From NCBI GenBank assembly GCA_963737405.1, contig CAVTSL010000001.1, positions 1-64,000 on the forward strand: a stretch of 64,000 nt of DNA. The letters are read 5' to 3'. Under the pieces are notes generated by a model. The model was given only the letters and a program-made list of their open reading frames with translations. It did not search any database and was not told the DNA's origin. A program made the translations under genes and the position numbers. The stretch comes from JACCTU01 sp963737405 (GTDB lineage Bacteria > Actinomycetota > Thermoleophilia > Gaiellales > Gaiellaceae). Of the stretch, positions 44,325 through 53,397 are shown one piece after another. Each line of letters opens with the position of its first letter. The stretch's first letter is position 1.

Positions 44325-45515
44325 ATGGACTCGATCGCCGAGCGGTACCTGCGCCTCGGGCTCGGCCTCGGGAAGCACGTCGAGGGGCTCGTGGACGGCT
44401 ACTTCGGCCCGCCGGACCTGGCCGAGGACGACCGGCAGTCGCTCGAGGAGCTCCTCGAAGAGGCGCGGTCGCTTCGTGCGCACGTGCCGAGCGCCGACCT
44501 CGACGAGCAGCGCCGCCGCTGGCTGACCGCGCAGATCGACGGGCTCGAGTGCGTCGCCCAGATGACGGCGGGAACGGAGGTGGCGTGGCGAGAGGCCGTG
44601 CGCCGCTGCTACGGCATCGAGGTCGAGCGAACCCCCGAGGAGCGCTTCGAGGAAGCGCACGCCACGCTCGATGCGGCGCTCCCCGGCTCCGGCGACCTCG
44701 GCGAGCGCCTCGAGGCGTGGCGCGTGACGCAGGACGTCCCGAGGGACAAGCTCCTGCCCGGGTTCCACGCGCTGATCGACGAGCTCCGTGTCCGGACACG
44801 CGACATCGTCGAGCTGCCAGAGGGCGAGCGGTTCGACGCCCAGCTCGTCGCGGGCCAGCCCTGGGGCGCCTACAACTGGTACCTCGGCGACCTCGAGAGC
44901 CGGATCGACATCAACACCGACCTGCCGGTCCGCTCGTACTTCCTCGCGATCCTGGCTGCGCACGAGGGGTATCCGGGCCACCACACCGAGGCCGTCTGCA
45001 AGGAGGCGCGGCTCGTCCGCGGCGAGGGACGCGACGAGCTCTCGATCCTCCTGATCCACACGCCCGAATGCCTCGTCGCGGAGGGAGTCGCGACGAACGC
45101 GATCGACCAGGCGCTCGGCGAGGACTGGACGGCACGGGCGGCCGAGATCCTGCGCGCGCTCGACATCCCGTTCGACGAGGAGATCGCTCGCGCGGTGGTG
45201 ACCGCCACAGGGCAGCTCCAGGGCGTCGACGTGAACATCGCGTTGGCAGTCGCCGAGGACGGTTGGAGCGAGAGCGCGGCCGTGGAGTACCACCGACGGT
45301 GGGCGCTGTCGCCCGAGGATCGCGCACGCCGCGCCGTCGCGTTCGACACGCACCCGATGTGGAGCATCTACGTCCCGACGTACTCGTACGGCGAGCGGCT
45401 CGTCCGCGCGTTCTCGGAGAGCCGCGACGACGGCTTCCGTTCCCTCCTCACCGAGCAGCTCACGACGGCGGATCTCCTCGACGCGTTTGCATTACGCGCC
45501 GACGGCGACAACTAG
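44325..45515 (+). CDS. DUF885 family putative metallopeptidase
   Basis: 396 residues, shorter than the usual 550-600 for DUF885. The zinc-type motif 'LAAHEGYPGHHTEAVCKE' near 208-225 (HExxPGHH) and the downstream 'ECLVAEGVATNAIDQAL' Glu are conserved. 'GAYNWYLGDLESRIDINTDLPVRSYFLAILAAHE' is the family core. Cytoplasmic (no signal peptide). It likely hydrolyses peptides or amidated compounds; the substrate is unknown. Confidence 0.82.
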   Translation: MDSIAERYLRLGLGLGKHVEGLVDGYFGPPDLAEDDRQSLEELLEEARSLRAHVPSADLDEQRRRWLTAQIDGLECVAQMTAGTEVAWREAVRRCYGIEVERTPEERFEEAHATLDAALPGSGDLGERLEAWRVTQDVPRDKLLPGFHALIDELRVRTRDIVELPEGERFDAQLVAGQPWGAYNWYLGDLESRIDINTDLPVRSYFLAILAAHEGYPGHHTEAVCKEARLVRGEGRDELSILLIHTPECLVAEGVATNAIDQALGEDWTARAAEILRALDIPFDEEIARAVVTATGQLQGVDVNIALAVAEDGWSESAAVEYHRRWALSPEDRARRAVAFDTHPMWSIYVPTYSYGERLVRAFSESRDDGFRSLLTEQLTTADLLDAFALRADGDN

Positions 45516-45544
45516 GGCTCGGAGTCTCACAGGGAGGAAACGAC

Positions 45545-46243
45545 TTGACCACGTTCGACTGGGAAGACCGCGAGAGAGACAAGGCCGAGCCTGCGGCGAC
45601 CGAGCCGGGTCCGCTCGCGGCCGAGCCCGACCTGCCGATGCCGAGCCCGGTGATGCCCGAGATGCCGGGGACGACCGAGTCCGGCGCCGAGACGGCCGTC
45701 CCGGCGCGGCGCGCGCCGACCCGCAAGGCGAGCTCGCGCAAGACGACGAGCCGCCGCAAGACCGCCGCGCGCAAGACGTCCTCGCGCAAGACCTCGGCCC
45801 GCAAGACCTCGGCCCGCAAGACCTCGGCCCGCAAGACCTCGGCCCGCAAGACCTCGGCCCGCAAGACGGCCGCGCGCAAGTCGTCCGCTCGCAAGTCCGC
45901 GGCCCGGAAGACCTCCGCGCGCAGGAAGACCTCCGCCCGCAAGACGACGAGCCGCCGCAAGACCGCCGCGCGCAAGACGTCCGCGCGCAAGACGGCTGCC
46001 CGCCGCAAGACGACGGCCCGCAAGACCGCGAGCCGCAAGACGGCCGCCCGCCGCAAGACGTCCTCGCGGAAGACCGCCGCCCGCCGCAAGACCTCGGGCC
46101 GGAAGACGTCGAGCCGCAAGACCGCCTCGAGGAAGACGACGGGTCGCAAGACGGCGAGCCGGAAGACGACGTCCCGCAAGTCCACGAGCCGGAAGAAGAC
46201 GTCGAGCCGCAAGACGACGTCCCGCCGCCGCAAGACGAGATAG
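45545..46243 (+). CDS. Histone-H1-like Lys/Arg/Ser/Thr repeat protein
   Basis: 232 residues from TTG 45545, which follows AGGGAGGAAA. The first 55 residues are acidic and Pro-rich (DWEDRERDKAEPAATEPGPL). From about 58 to the end the chain is almost only R, K, T, S and A in five-residue units (RKTSA, RKTAA, RKTTS), like the tails of mycobacterial HupB or bacterial H1-like proteins. It probably binds DNA or RNA electrostatically and is disordered. It has no folded domain, unlike HupB. The same strand continues into the DUF1996 gene. Confidence 0.82.
   Translation: MTTFDWEDRERDKAEPAATEPGPLAAEPDLPMPSPVMPEMPGTTESGAETAVPARRAPTRKASSRKTTSRRKTAARKTSSRKTSARKTSARKTSARKTSARKTSARKTAARKSSARKSAARKTSARRKTSARKTTSRRKTAARKTSARKTAARRKTTARKTASRKTAARRKTSSRKTAARRKTSGRKTSSRKTASRKTTGRKTASRKTTSRKSTSRKKTSSRKTTSRRRKTR
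45785..45859 (+). repeat. Five perfect 15-bp tandem repeats
   Basis: CGCAAGACCTCGGCC is repeated five times without a mismatch, encoding RKTSA units inside the H1-like gene. Diverged copies continue on both sides. The perfect block is prone to slippage, and unit number may vary between strains or be mis-assembled. Confidence 0.9.
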
Positions 46244-46360
46244 CCCGCCGCCGAGAGGCGTCGATCCTGAGAAGAACCTGTGAATCGCTTGCGTGCGCAC
46301 GCGCCGCGAGCGATGCTTCTGGCCGGTGCCCAGTCGCCCACGAGCGGTGTACCGAAGCGG

Positions 46361-47179
46361 ATGAGAGGACGCCGCCTCGCCGTCGCAGGGCTCGCGCTGG
46401 TCGCCGGCATCGGCGTGGCGGCAACGGCCCTGGCCGCGAGGTACCCGACGCCGCGGACGAACGGCTTCCCGGGCGGACCGTACTTCGTCGTCTCGTGCAG
46501 CTCGACGCACCGGAGCAACGACGACCCGATCGTCTACTTCAACCAGCCCGGGCGCTCGCACAACCACACGTTCATCGGCAACCGGTCGACGGACGCCGAC
46601 TCGACCCCCGCCTCGCTCAAGGCCAACCCTGCGAACGCACGCTGCGGCCCGCGGACCGACCTCTCGGCGTACTGGTTCCCGACGCTCTTCGAGCGCGGCG
46701 ACCCGGTCAGGCCGCTCGTCTCGATCATCTACTACGTCCGCCGAACGAACGAGGCGGTGCGCTCCTTCCCGCCGGGGCTGAAGATGATCGCGGGGAACGC
46801 GTTCGCGAAGAAGGCGCAGTCGAAGGGCATCGCGTCGTGGAGCTGCGGGCCGCCCGACGTCACGCGCACCTACACGGCGGTCCCCGGCTGCAGCGAGAAC
46901 GACCTGCTGCACATGAACGTCAACTTCCCCGACTGCTGGGACGGCCGCCGGCTCGACAGCGCCGACCACCGCAGCCACATGGCGTACTCGGTCAACGGCA
47001 ACTGCCCGAGCACGCACAAGGTCGCGGTGCCGTTCATGCGCATGCTCATTCTCTACCCGGCGGTGGCGAGGGGCTCGACCGTCGCGTCGGGGAGGTTCTC
47101 CGAGCACGGGGACTTCATCAACGCGTGGGACCAGGAAGCGCTCGACGAGCTCGTCAGCAAGATGAACTACGCGCACTGA
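46361..47179 (+). CDS. Secreted DUF1996 domain protein
   Basis: From ATG 46361 a compact signal peptide is seen (MRGRRLAVAGLALVAGIGVA, ALAA), 272 residues. GTG 46280 would add 27 residues but has a GAGAAG nearby, so the start is open. DUF1996 hallmarks: 'YFVVSCSSTHRSNDDPIVYFNQPGRSHNHTFIGN', 'DLSAYWFPTLFERG', 'LHMNVNFPDCWDGRRLDSADHRSHMAY', 'FMRMLILYPA'. The conserved His (SHNH; DHRSH) could bind metal. Function unknown. Confidence 0.85.
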   Translation: MRGRRLAVAGLALVAGIGVAATALAARYPTPRTNGFPGGPYFVVSCSSTHRSNDDPIVYFNQPGRSHNHTFIGNRSTDADSTPASLKANPANARCGPRTDLSAYWFPTLFERGDPVRPLVSIIYYVRRTNEAVRSFPPGLKMIAGNAFAKKAQSKGIASWSCGPPDVTRTYTAVPGCSENDLLHMNVNFPDCWDGRRLDSADHRSHMAYSVNGNCPSTHKVAVPFMRMLILYPAVARGSTVASGRFSEHGDFINAWDQEALDELVSKMNYAH

Positions 47180-47197
47180 GGGGGCGGGCGAGCCGAG

Positions 47198-48163
47198 TCA
47201 GAGGTTCCGGCGCCAGAGGACGAGCGCGAGCGGGAGGAACGCGAGCGCGACGGAGTAGGGCGCGAGCGGGACGTCGCGCCGGTCGTCGGAGTCGACCGAC
47301 GTGTCCCCGCGGCCGATCATCTTGCGCACCGCGTTGGCGACGCCGGTCGTCGAGCCCTCGTCGTAGAGCGCGCCGCCCGTCGCCTGTGCGAGGGCGCGCG
47401 CGATGTTCGGCGCGTTCGGGTCCGGCGTGTAGCCGCGCTCGGCCCCGCCCGCGAGCGTGAAGACCCGCTCGTTGGCGTTCCCGTAGCGGACGAAGACCGT
47501 GCGGATCCCGGGCGGGCGCCGGAAGACCCTGCCGATGCTCGCGCTCGAGAACGGGCGGCTCTCCGCGTCGGTGAAGACGATCGCGACGCGGTTGCGCACC
47601 GCGCGGTCGTAGAAGTTGCGGTTCGCGAGCGCCGAGAGCGATCCGAGCGTCGTCGCGGTGACGTTGAAGCTCGCGGGCGGCGGCTGGTCGATCCCGACTG
47701 CGCGGTCGATCACGGCGCCGAAGACGCCGGCGTCGGACGTCGGGAAGACATGCGGCAGGAGGCGGTCGGTCAGCGACGCGACACCGGACGGCACGTCGCT
47801 GAGGTCGCGCCGGATCTCGACTGCGTCCCGCTTCGCGCGGTCGAACCGAGTGGGGCTCTGCAACGACTCGGAGGCGAGCATCGAGCGCGACGTGTCCATC
47901 ACGAACCACACCTCGGCGTCCTGCCGCGACTCCGTGCCGCTGTTGAGCGAGAGCACCGGCTGCGCCGCAGCGAGGCCGAGCAGCAGGCCGACCGCGACGA
48001 TGCTCCCGAGCAGGAGGCGTCGGTGCGACGCGGCCGGCCGCGCCAGGCCGAGCGCGAAGCGAACGAGGTCGGCGCGGCGCTCGCCGTCGAGCAGGAACAC
48101 GATCGGGATCAGCGCCCCGACCGCGAGCAGCACGGCCTCCGGCGTCAGGAAGTCGACGCTCAT
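47198..48163 (-). CDS. VWA-domain membrane protein (BatB-like)
   Basis: 321 residues. Two N-terminal helices flank 'DGERRADLVRFALGLARP', then a von Willebrand A domain with MIDAS DxSxS in 'VWFVMDTSRSML', Asp in 'VAIVFTDAESRPF', and a C-terminal helix 'YSVALAFLPLALVLW'. In MoxR operons such proteins act with the ATPase as metal-dependent assembly or insertion factors. Last gene of the operon; its ATG abuts the preceding stop (1-base overlap). Confidence 0.85.
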   Translation of the reverse strand: MSVDFLTPEAVLLAVGALIPIVFLLDGERRADLVRFALGLARPAASHRRLLLGSIVAVGLLLGLAAAQPVLSLNSGTESRQDAEVWFVMDTSRSMLASESLQSPTRFDRAKRDAVEIRRDLSDVPSGVASLTDRLLPHVFPTSDAGVFGAVIDRAVGIDQPPPASFNVTATTLGSLSALANRNFYDRAVRNRVAIVFTDAESRPFSSASIGRVFRRPPGIRTVFVRYGNANERVFTLAGGAERGYTPDPNAPNIARALAQATGGALYDEGSTTGVANAVRKMIGRGDTSVDSDDRRDVPLAPYSVALAFLPLALVLWRRNL

Positions 48164-48795
48164 CAGTAACCGGAGCCCGCGTCGCGGAGGCCGCCCATCG
48201 ACGCCTCGTCACGCGGCAGGCGCCCACCCGGCGACTCGAAGCTCCGCGGCTCGTCCTGGAGCCGGCGCAGGACGACCTCGAGGTTGTACATCGCGTCCTG
48301 GTTCGTGCGGTCGAGGCGCACCGCCTCGGTGAAGAACGCCGCGGCCGCGTCGAGCGACTCGACCCGCCGCTGCTGCTCCTGCCGCGGCGCGACCGCGGTC
48401 GCGAGCGCGCCGAGCAGGTTGATGAGCTCCGATCGTCGCTCGAGGTTCGACTCGGCCTCCGCGGCGGCGCGCAGCCGCACCTGCGCGTCGACGCGCGCAG
48501 CCTCGAGCTCGGGATGCTGGAACGCGGGCTCGCGCGGGTGCGACGTGAAGAACGCCTGCACGGCGTCGCGGTAGCGGAGGTCGTCGCCGACGCCGAGCAG
48601 CCGCCGCATCGGGTCGCCGGGCAGCAGCGTCGCCGGCTTCCAGAGGTCTGCGGCGCCCGGCGCGGTGCCGAAGCGCACGTCGTCCTCCGCGACGCGCTCG
48701 TCCCAGCGCTGCACGTCGAAGGCGGCGAGCAGGAGCAGGACCGCCGCGACGGCGGTCACGACCGCGAAAACGAGCGGTGTCGCGACGCGCCTCAT
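48163..48795 (-). CDS. Membrane-anchored TPR-like protein of the MoxR operon
   Basis: 210 residues. N-terminal helix 'PLVFAVVTAVAAVLLLLAAF', then helical repeats ('RYRDAVQAFFTSHP', 'ELINLLGALATAVAPRQEQQRRVESLDAAAAFFTEAVRLDRTNQDAMYNLEVVLRRL') of TPR character. Equivalent to the BatC/E-like small subunits in VWA operons. Overlaps its neighbours by 4 bases upstream and 1 base downstream. Confidence 0.7.
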   Translation of the reverse strand: MRRVATPLVFAVVTAVAAVLLLLAAFDVQRWDERVAEDDVRFGTAPGAADLWKPATLLPGDPMRRLLGVGDDLRYRDAVQAFFTSHPREPAFQHPELEAARVDAQVRLRAAAEAESNLERRSELINLLGALATAVAPRQEQQRRVESLDAAAAFFTEAVRLDRTNQDAMYNLEVVLRRLQDEPRSFESPGGRLPRDEASMGGLRDAGSGY

Positions 48796-49658
48796 GCCGC
48801 CCTCCTCGGAACCTCGACGCGCGCGCCCCACCACTCGTTCACCGCGAGCAGGAAGAGGACGAGGCCGCCGAGCAGCGCGAGCGCCGACGGGTTCGTGCCG
48901 AAGAGCGTGGAGTCGGCCTGCGAGCGGTTCTGCGCCGCGAGCTGGGGCGGCGTCACGATGTTCTCGGCGCCGACGATCTGCTTGAAGTACGCGAGGTCCT
49001 GGTCGTTCGCGAGCAGCGGCACGACGCGAAGCTCGATCCCCTTCGACTCGATGTTCGCGACGATCGACGAGAGCACCGACTCGTCGCTCGGCGCGGTGTC
49101 GAGGTCGGAGACGAGGACGATCGAGCCGTTCTCGATCTTCTCGTCGGCCAGCACCTTCTCGGCGAGCTCGAGCCCGGCCGAGATCTTCGTGCCGGCGCTG
49201 AAGCCCCCGCCCCACGGGTTCAGCGGGTAGACGACGTCGGTCCCGAGCTGCGGATCCTGCACCGGCCTGCCGCGGAAGTAGCGCAGCATCGGCTTCACCT
49301 CTTCCGGCGGCGAGCCCGGAGGCAGCATCTCGTAGGCGACGTCGGAGAACGCGACGACGCCCATGCCCCGACCCCCGTCGCCGAGCATCCTGAGCGTGTT
49401 GTGGATGCGACGGAAGACCGGGTCGGTGACGCTGAGCGAGACGTCGAGCACGACGACCGAGCTCGTGCCGTTCGGCAGGAACGACGCCTTCGTCGGCTCG
49501 AGGGCGCGTGCCGCGACGAACGCCAGCGCGAGCGCGAGCGCCAGCGCGAGCCCGAGCCCGAGCCGCACCAGCGTCGTGCGGATCCACATCGGCCGCAGCG
49601 AAGCCACGTCGGAGACCGGGATGCCGGTCTCGTGGCGGGCAAAGCTAGGAGCTGCCAT
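48792..49658 (-). CDS. VWA-domain membrane protein (BatA-like)
   Basis: 288 residues. N-terminal helix (RLGLGLALALALALAFVAAR), MIDAS 'VVVLDVSLSVTD' (DxSxS), 'GTDVVYPLN', 'IVLVSDLDTAPSDES', and a C-terminal helix 'ALALLGGLVLFLLAVNEWW'. Second VWA protein of the operon, probably partner of the 47198-48163 product. Overlaps the preceding gene by 14 bases. Confidence 0.85.
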   Translation of the reverse strand: MAAPSFARHETGIPVSDVASLRPMWIRTTLVRLGLGLALALALALAFVAARALEPTKASFLPNGTSSVVVLDVSLSVTDPVFRRIHNTLRMLGDGGRGMGVVAFSDVAYEMLPPGSPPEEVKPMLRYFRGRPVQDPQLGTDVVYPLNPWGGGFSAGTKISAGLELAEKVLADEKIENGSIVLVSDLDTAPSDESVLSSIVANIESKGIELRVVPLLANDQDLAYFKQIVGAENIVTPPQLAAQNRSQADSTLFGTNPSALALLGGLVLFLLAVNEWWGARVEVPRRAA

Positions 49659-50580
49659 TCGTCCTCCCCGCGATCACGTCGCGCACCTGGTCCGACAGCG
49701 TCGCGGTGCGGTCCGCGTCGGGCACGTCCTGCTCCCACGCGAGCCGCCTCGCGTCGCCCGCAAGCTCGGACTGCCCGCCGGTGCGGAGCTCGTGCGCAAG
49801 CCGGTCGAGCGCGAGGCGCTGCTCCCGCTCGATGCCCTGCTCGTGCGCGCGCTCCAGCACCACCAGCGCGCGCTCGATCGGCGTCAGCTTGACCCGTCGG
49901 AGCCGGTGGAGCCCGAGCGGCACGCCCGGGAACGCCTTCTGGACGAAGAAGAGCGACGCGACGAGCAGCACGAGCGCGAGGCCGACGAAGAGCACGGTGA
50001 CCATCGTCGGGTCGACGCGGTACGTCGCCGGCCGCACCCGCAGCGTCGCACGCCACGGCAGGTTGAAGTTCGGCTGCGCGGTCGGGTCGTTCCGATCGAC
50101 CTCGGGCTCCGCATAGCGCGACGCGATCGTGACCGCCGGCCACTTGACGACCTCGACGGGCACGCCCTCGTGGCGCACGACGACGTCGGGGAGGTCGAGG
50201 ATCTTGGTCAGCGTCTCGGGCACGCAGACCGTCTTCAGGCACTCGAGCTGGTAGTCGTAGCGCAGCCGCGTGTACCGGTCGTAGTCCGTGCGCGTGACCG
50301 TCGGTTGCCCGACGGCGTCGAAGGGCCTGAACTTCGCGTCGACGGCGACCTTGTCGGGGTCGAGCACCTCGCGGTCGACGAGCAGGTCGAGCCGCGTGCC
50401 GAGCGGCGACCCGAAGAGCTCCGTCCGCGCGGAGAGCGACGTGCGCGCTGCGATGCCGTCGTCGCCGACGGGAAAACCGGCTCCCGTCGGCTTCTCGTCA
50501 CGGACGAGCAGCGTGAGCGCGAGCACTCCGCCGACCACTGCGAGCACGAGCGCGACGAGGAACGGCAGCCGGCCCTTCAC
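49645..50580 (-). CDS. Two-helix membrane protein of the MoxR operon (BatD-like position)
   Basis: 311 residues from GTG 50580 (GGGAGGACC upstream). N-terminal helix 'PFLVALVLAVVGGVLALTLL', an extracytoplasmic beta-rich domain with two Cys ('LECLKTVCVPETLTKILDLPDVVV'), second helix 'MVTVLFVGLALVLLVASLFF', then a cytoplasmic helical tail. Domain order matches the BatD-like slot, but sequence similarity is not obvious to me. Overlaps DUF58 by 4 bases. Confidence 0.72.
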   Translation of the reverse strand: MKGRLPFLVALVLAVVGGVLALTLLVRDEKPTGAGFPVGDDGIAARTSLSARTELFGSPLGTRLDLLVDREVLDPDKVAVDAKFRPFDAVGQPTVTRTDYDRYTRLRYDYQLECLKTVCVPETLTKILDLPDVVVRHEGVPVEVVKWPAVTIASRYAEPEVDRNDPTAQPNFNLPWRATLRVRPATYRVDPTMVTVLFVGLALVLLVASLFFVQKAFPGVPLGLHRLRRVKLTPIERALVVLERAHEQGIEREQRLALDRLAHELRTGGQSELAGDARRLAWEQDVPDADRTATLSDQVRDVIAGRTNGSS

Positions 50581-51488
50581 CAGGTCCTCCCGCGCCAGAA
50601 CCGACGGAGCTCGGCCCACTCGAGGAACGACGTGAAGATCTCGTCGCGGCGGTCCGACGCGAGCACGACGGGCTCGAGGTCGTAGGCGCGCAGCGACTCG
50701 AGCAGCTCGGTGAACCGCTCCTGGTTCTGGTCGCTGCGTGCGGCCGCCTCGGCGGCGGTCAGGCGGACCGGCATCACCCTGCGCGTCCGCGGATCCCAGA
50801 ACGGGACGACCACGCCGCCGATCGGCGGGAAGTTCTGCTCCCAGACCGGGTCCTGGATCACGACCGGCACGACGTCCCAGCGCTGCTGGAGCAGCCGCGT
50901 CCACGCGCCGTCGGGCGGCGGGTCGAGGAAGTCGGAGAGGACGAACACGAAGCTTCCCGACGGGAGCGCCCGGCGGTGCTCGACGAGGTGCTCGCACGCG
51001 AGCCCGAGCGTGTCCTTCGGCGCGCCGAACGTCGTTCGCTCCGCCACGTCGCTCGTGTCCTGCTGCGTGCGCGGCGGGCGCCAGAACGGCTCCCCGTCCG
51101 CGAAGTCGAGGTAGCCGCTGATCCCGCGCGACGCGATCGCGGCGTCGAAGAGCACGTCGCGCGCGTGCGCCATCGCCTCGGGCTTCGAGAGCCACGGGAG
51201 CCACGAGGGGAACACGTCCATCTCCGGGCGGCGGTCGGCGACGACGACGACGCGCGGCGCCTCCTCGGCGAACTTCTCGCGGACGACGAACTCGTCCGTG
51301 CCCCGCGCCGACGACAGACGCGCCGAGGCGTTCCAGTCGATCGTGTCGACGTCGTCGCCCTGCCGGTACGGCCGCGAGCCGGCGACGTCGGAGCCGGGCC
51401 CGCGCCGCGCGCTCGTCAGCCCGCCGAACGAGAGACCGACGAGCCGGCGCCGCGGAAGGAGCGGGACGGTCCGGTCGGCGTTGGCCAT
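50577..51488 (-). CDS. DUF58 domain protein
   Basis: 303 residues. The DUF58 core 'GSRPYRQGDDVDTIDWNASARL' near 38-59 and a VWA-like region 'EEAPRVVVVADRRPEMDVFPSWLPWL', 'GSFVFVLSDFLDPPPDGAWTRL' are present. DUF58 proteins are constant partners of MoxR ATPases. Begins 3 bases after the MoxR stop. Confidence 0.9.
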   Translation of the reverse strand: MANADRTVPLLPRRRLVGLSFGGLTSARRGPGSDVAGSRPYRQGDDVDTIDWNASARLSSARGTDEFVVREKFAEEAPRVVVVADRRPEMDVFPSWLPWLSKPEAMAHARDVLFDAAIASRGISGYLDFADGEPFWRPPRTQQDTSDVAERTTFGAPKDTLGLACEHLVEHRRALPSGSFVFVLSDFLDPPPDGAWTRLLQQRWDVVPVVIQDPVWEQNFPPIGGVVVPFWDPRTRRVMPVRLTAAEAAARSDQNQERFTELLESLRAYDLEPVVLASDRRDEIFTSFLEWAELRRFWRGRTW

Positions 51489-51491
51489 GGA

Positions 51492-52526
51492 CTATCCGGG
51501 AACGACGGTGAGGTCGACGTCTTCGGGCTGCGGGCGCGGCGCGCGCTCGAGGCAGCGTCCCCGGAAGGCGTCGATCGCTGCGTCCCAGCCCGTCTTGCGC
51601 GCCTCGGCGAGGAACGACGGCCGGAACACGACGCGGTGCACGAGCACCGAGTTGAAGAGCCGCTCGACATCCTCGGGCACGACGTACGAGCGCGCGTGGA
51701 GCAGCGCCCACGCGCGCACCGCGCGCTCGAGCGCGAGCGAGCCGCGGACCGACGCGCCGATCGAGACGTCGTCGACCTCGCGCGTCGCGCGAACGAGGTC
51801 GACGATCCAGCGCTGGATCACCGGTGCGACGTAGACGTCCTGCGCCGCGACCCGGAGCTCCTCGATCTCGTCGAGGTCGAGGGTGGCCCTCAGGTGTCCG
51901 AGCGGGTGGCCGTGCCGCTGCTCGTGGAGGATCTTCAGCTCGTCGTCGGCCTCCGGATAGCCGAGCGCGGTCCGGAGGAAGAAGCGGTCGAGCTGCGCCT
52001 CGGGCAGGGGGAACGTCCCCTCGTACTCGATCGGGTTCTCCGTCGCCATGACGAGGAACGGCTGCGGCAGGATGCGCGTCGCGCCGTCGACGGTGACCTG
52101 GTGCTCCGCCATCGCCTCGAGGAGCGCGGACTGCGTCTTCGGCATCGCGCGGTTGATCTCGTCGACGAGCACGACGTTCGAGAAGATCGGGCCGGGCCGG
52201 AACTCGAACTCGCGCTCCTTCTGGTTGTAGACCGAGAGGCCCGTGACGTCCGTCGGCTGGAGGTCGGGCGTGCACTGGATGCGCGTCGTCGTCGCGCCCT
52301 CGATCGACTGGGCGAGCGCGCGGGCGAGCACGGTCTTCGCGGTGCCGGGGACGTCCTCGAAGAGCACGTGGCCGCCGCAGATCATCGCGGCGACGACGAG
52401 CTTGATCTCCTCGCGCTTGCCGTAGACGACGGTCTCGATGTTGTCGAGGAAGCGGTCGGCAAGCGCGTACGGGCGCTCGAACCGCTGGTCTTCCGTGTGC
52501 ACGCGCGCAGCGTCGGTGGGCTCCAT
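51492..52526 (-). CDS. MoxR-family AAA+ ATPase
   Basis: 344 residues from ATG 52526, chosen for GGTGGAG six bases upstream; ATG 52559 overlaps the preceding stop as ATGA and would add 11 residues. Walker A-type 'EDVPGTAKTVLARALAQ', Walker B 'NVVLVDEINRAMPKTQSALLEAMAEHQVTVDG', sensor 1 'VMATENPIEYEGTFPLPEAQLDRF'. MoxR ATPases act as chaperones that activate or insert cofactor/metal enzymes with VWA partners. Head of the DUF58/VWA operon. Confidence 0.92.
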   Translation of the reverse strand: MEPTDAARVHTEDQRFERPYALADRFLDNIETVVYGKREEIKLVVAAMICGGHVLFEDVPGTAKTVLARALAQSIEGATTTRIQCTPDLQPTDVTGLSVYNQKEREFEFRPGPIFSNVVLVDEINRAMPKTQSALLEAMAEHQVTVDGATRILPQPFLVMATENPIEYEGTFPLPEAQLDRFFLRTALGYPEADDELKILHEQRHGHPLGHLRATLDLDEIEELRVAAQDVYVAPVIQRWIVDLVRATREVDDVSIGASVRGSLALERAVRAWALLHARSYVVPEDVERLFNSVLVHRVVFRPSFLAEARKTGWDAAIDAFRGRCLERAPRPQPEDVDLTVVPG

Positions 52527-52555
52527 CGGGGCTCCACCTTTAGACGTCGGGAGGC

Positions 52556-53397
52556 TCATTTTGTAAGCAACCTAGCCGCGTCGACGTGCTCCTGGAGGAC
52601 GCGATCGCCCTCGAAGCCCCACCAGAGCGCGTGCGCCAGGCTCCACCGCCGCGTCCGCTCGCGGTCGAGGCCGAGCTCGGCGCTCAGGAAGTCGAGCCGG
52701 CGGGCGACGGTCGGGCCGTCGACGGGCCGCCGGTCGCGGACGAGCGAGACGACGCCGAACTCCGGCTCGGCGACGATCGGCTTCGGGTCGATCGCGAGCC
52801 AGCCGCGCTCCGAGCGCAGGACGTTGCCGCCGTGGAAGTCCTCGCTGACGAGCACCGCGTCGCGCTGCGAGGCCGGGAGCTCTCGGAGCGCGGCGAGCGC
52901 CTCGTCGAGGAGGGCGGGCTCGAAGGGTCGCGTCGCAAGCGTCTCGACTCCAGCGAGGCGCCTCGTTCTCGAGGCGGCGGAACGGCGGGCCGGGGTCACC
53001 GGCGTCGAAGAGGCGGGCGAGCACGCTGTGCGGCGTGCAGGAGCGCAGCTTCCTCTGGGAGCTCCCAGAGTGTCGTACCGGGCTCGCAGCGCTCGAGGAG
53101 GAGGGCACCGAGATCGTCGTCGTGCTCGAGCACGCGGATCGAGGCGTCGTCGGGCCAGTACTCGAGCGCCCGCGCCTCGTGCTCGTTCTCCGCCTCGACG
53201 AGGTTCACCTTCAGCACCGCGCGGGTGCCGTCCCGGCGTTCGGCGCGCAGCACGAGCGCGATGCGCGCGTCGTAGGGGTCGCCGAGCGTCAGACACCACC
53301 GCTCCGCGAGCGACGCGACGAGGTCCGGAAGGCGATCGAGCCACGCTGCGCCCGCGGGCGTCGCCCGCCACCACTCGAGCGCCGGCGGAATCCTCAG
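52556..53397 (-). CDS. Aminoglycoside/hydroxyurea-type phosphotransferase (APH(6)-like), two frameshifts
   Basis: 'RIPPALEWWRATPAGAAWLDRLPDLVASLAERWCLTLGDPYDA' and 'AVLKVNL' match the streptomycin-6-kinase-like family. Plus-one shifts near 53026-53030 ('LLHAA' to 'SVLARLFDAGDPGPPFRRLENEA') and near 52958-52962 (to 'LAGVETLATRPFEPALLDEA') are needed. 'VSEDFHGGNVLRSERGWLAIDPKP' then supplies the catalytic loop (HGGN; IDPKP). No ATG/GTG/TTG lies at the expected N-terminus; CTG 53397, overlapping the upstream TGA, is the best candidate. It may phosphorylate a small molecule; resistance is unproven. Confidence 0.78.

Noticed and set aside
45785..45859. CRISPR-like repeat array
   Set aside because: The 15-bp units are directly adjacent without spacers and in frame with a repeat protein.
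45487..47460. Overlapping long frames across the H1-like repeat, both strands
   Set aside because: The repetitive GC-rich DNA keeps all frames open; only the frame with a ribosome-binding site and the known K/R-rich composition is supported.
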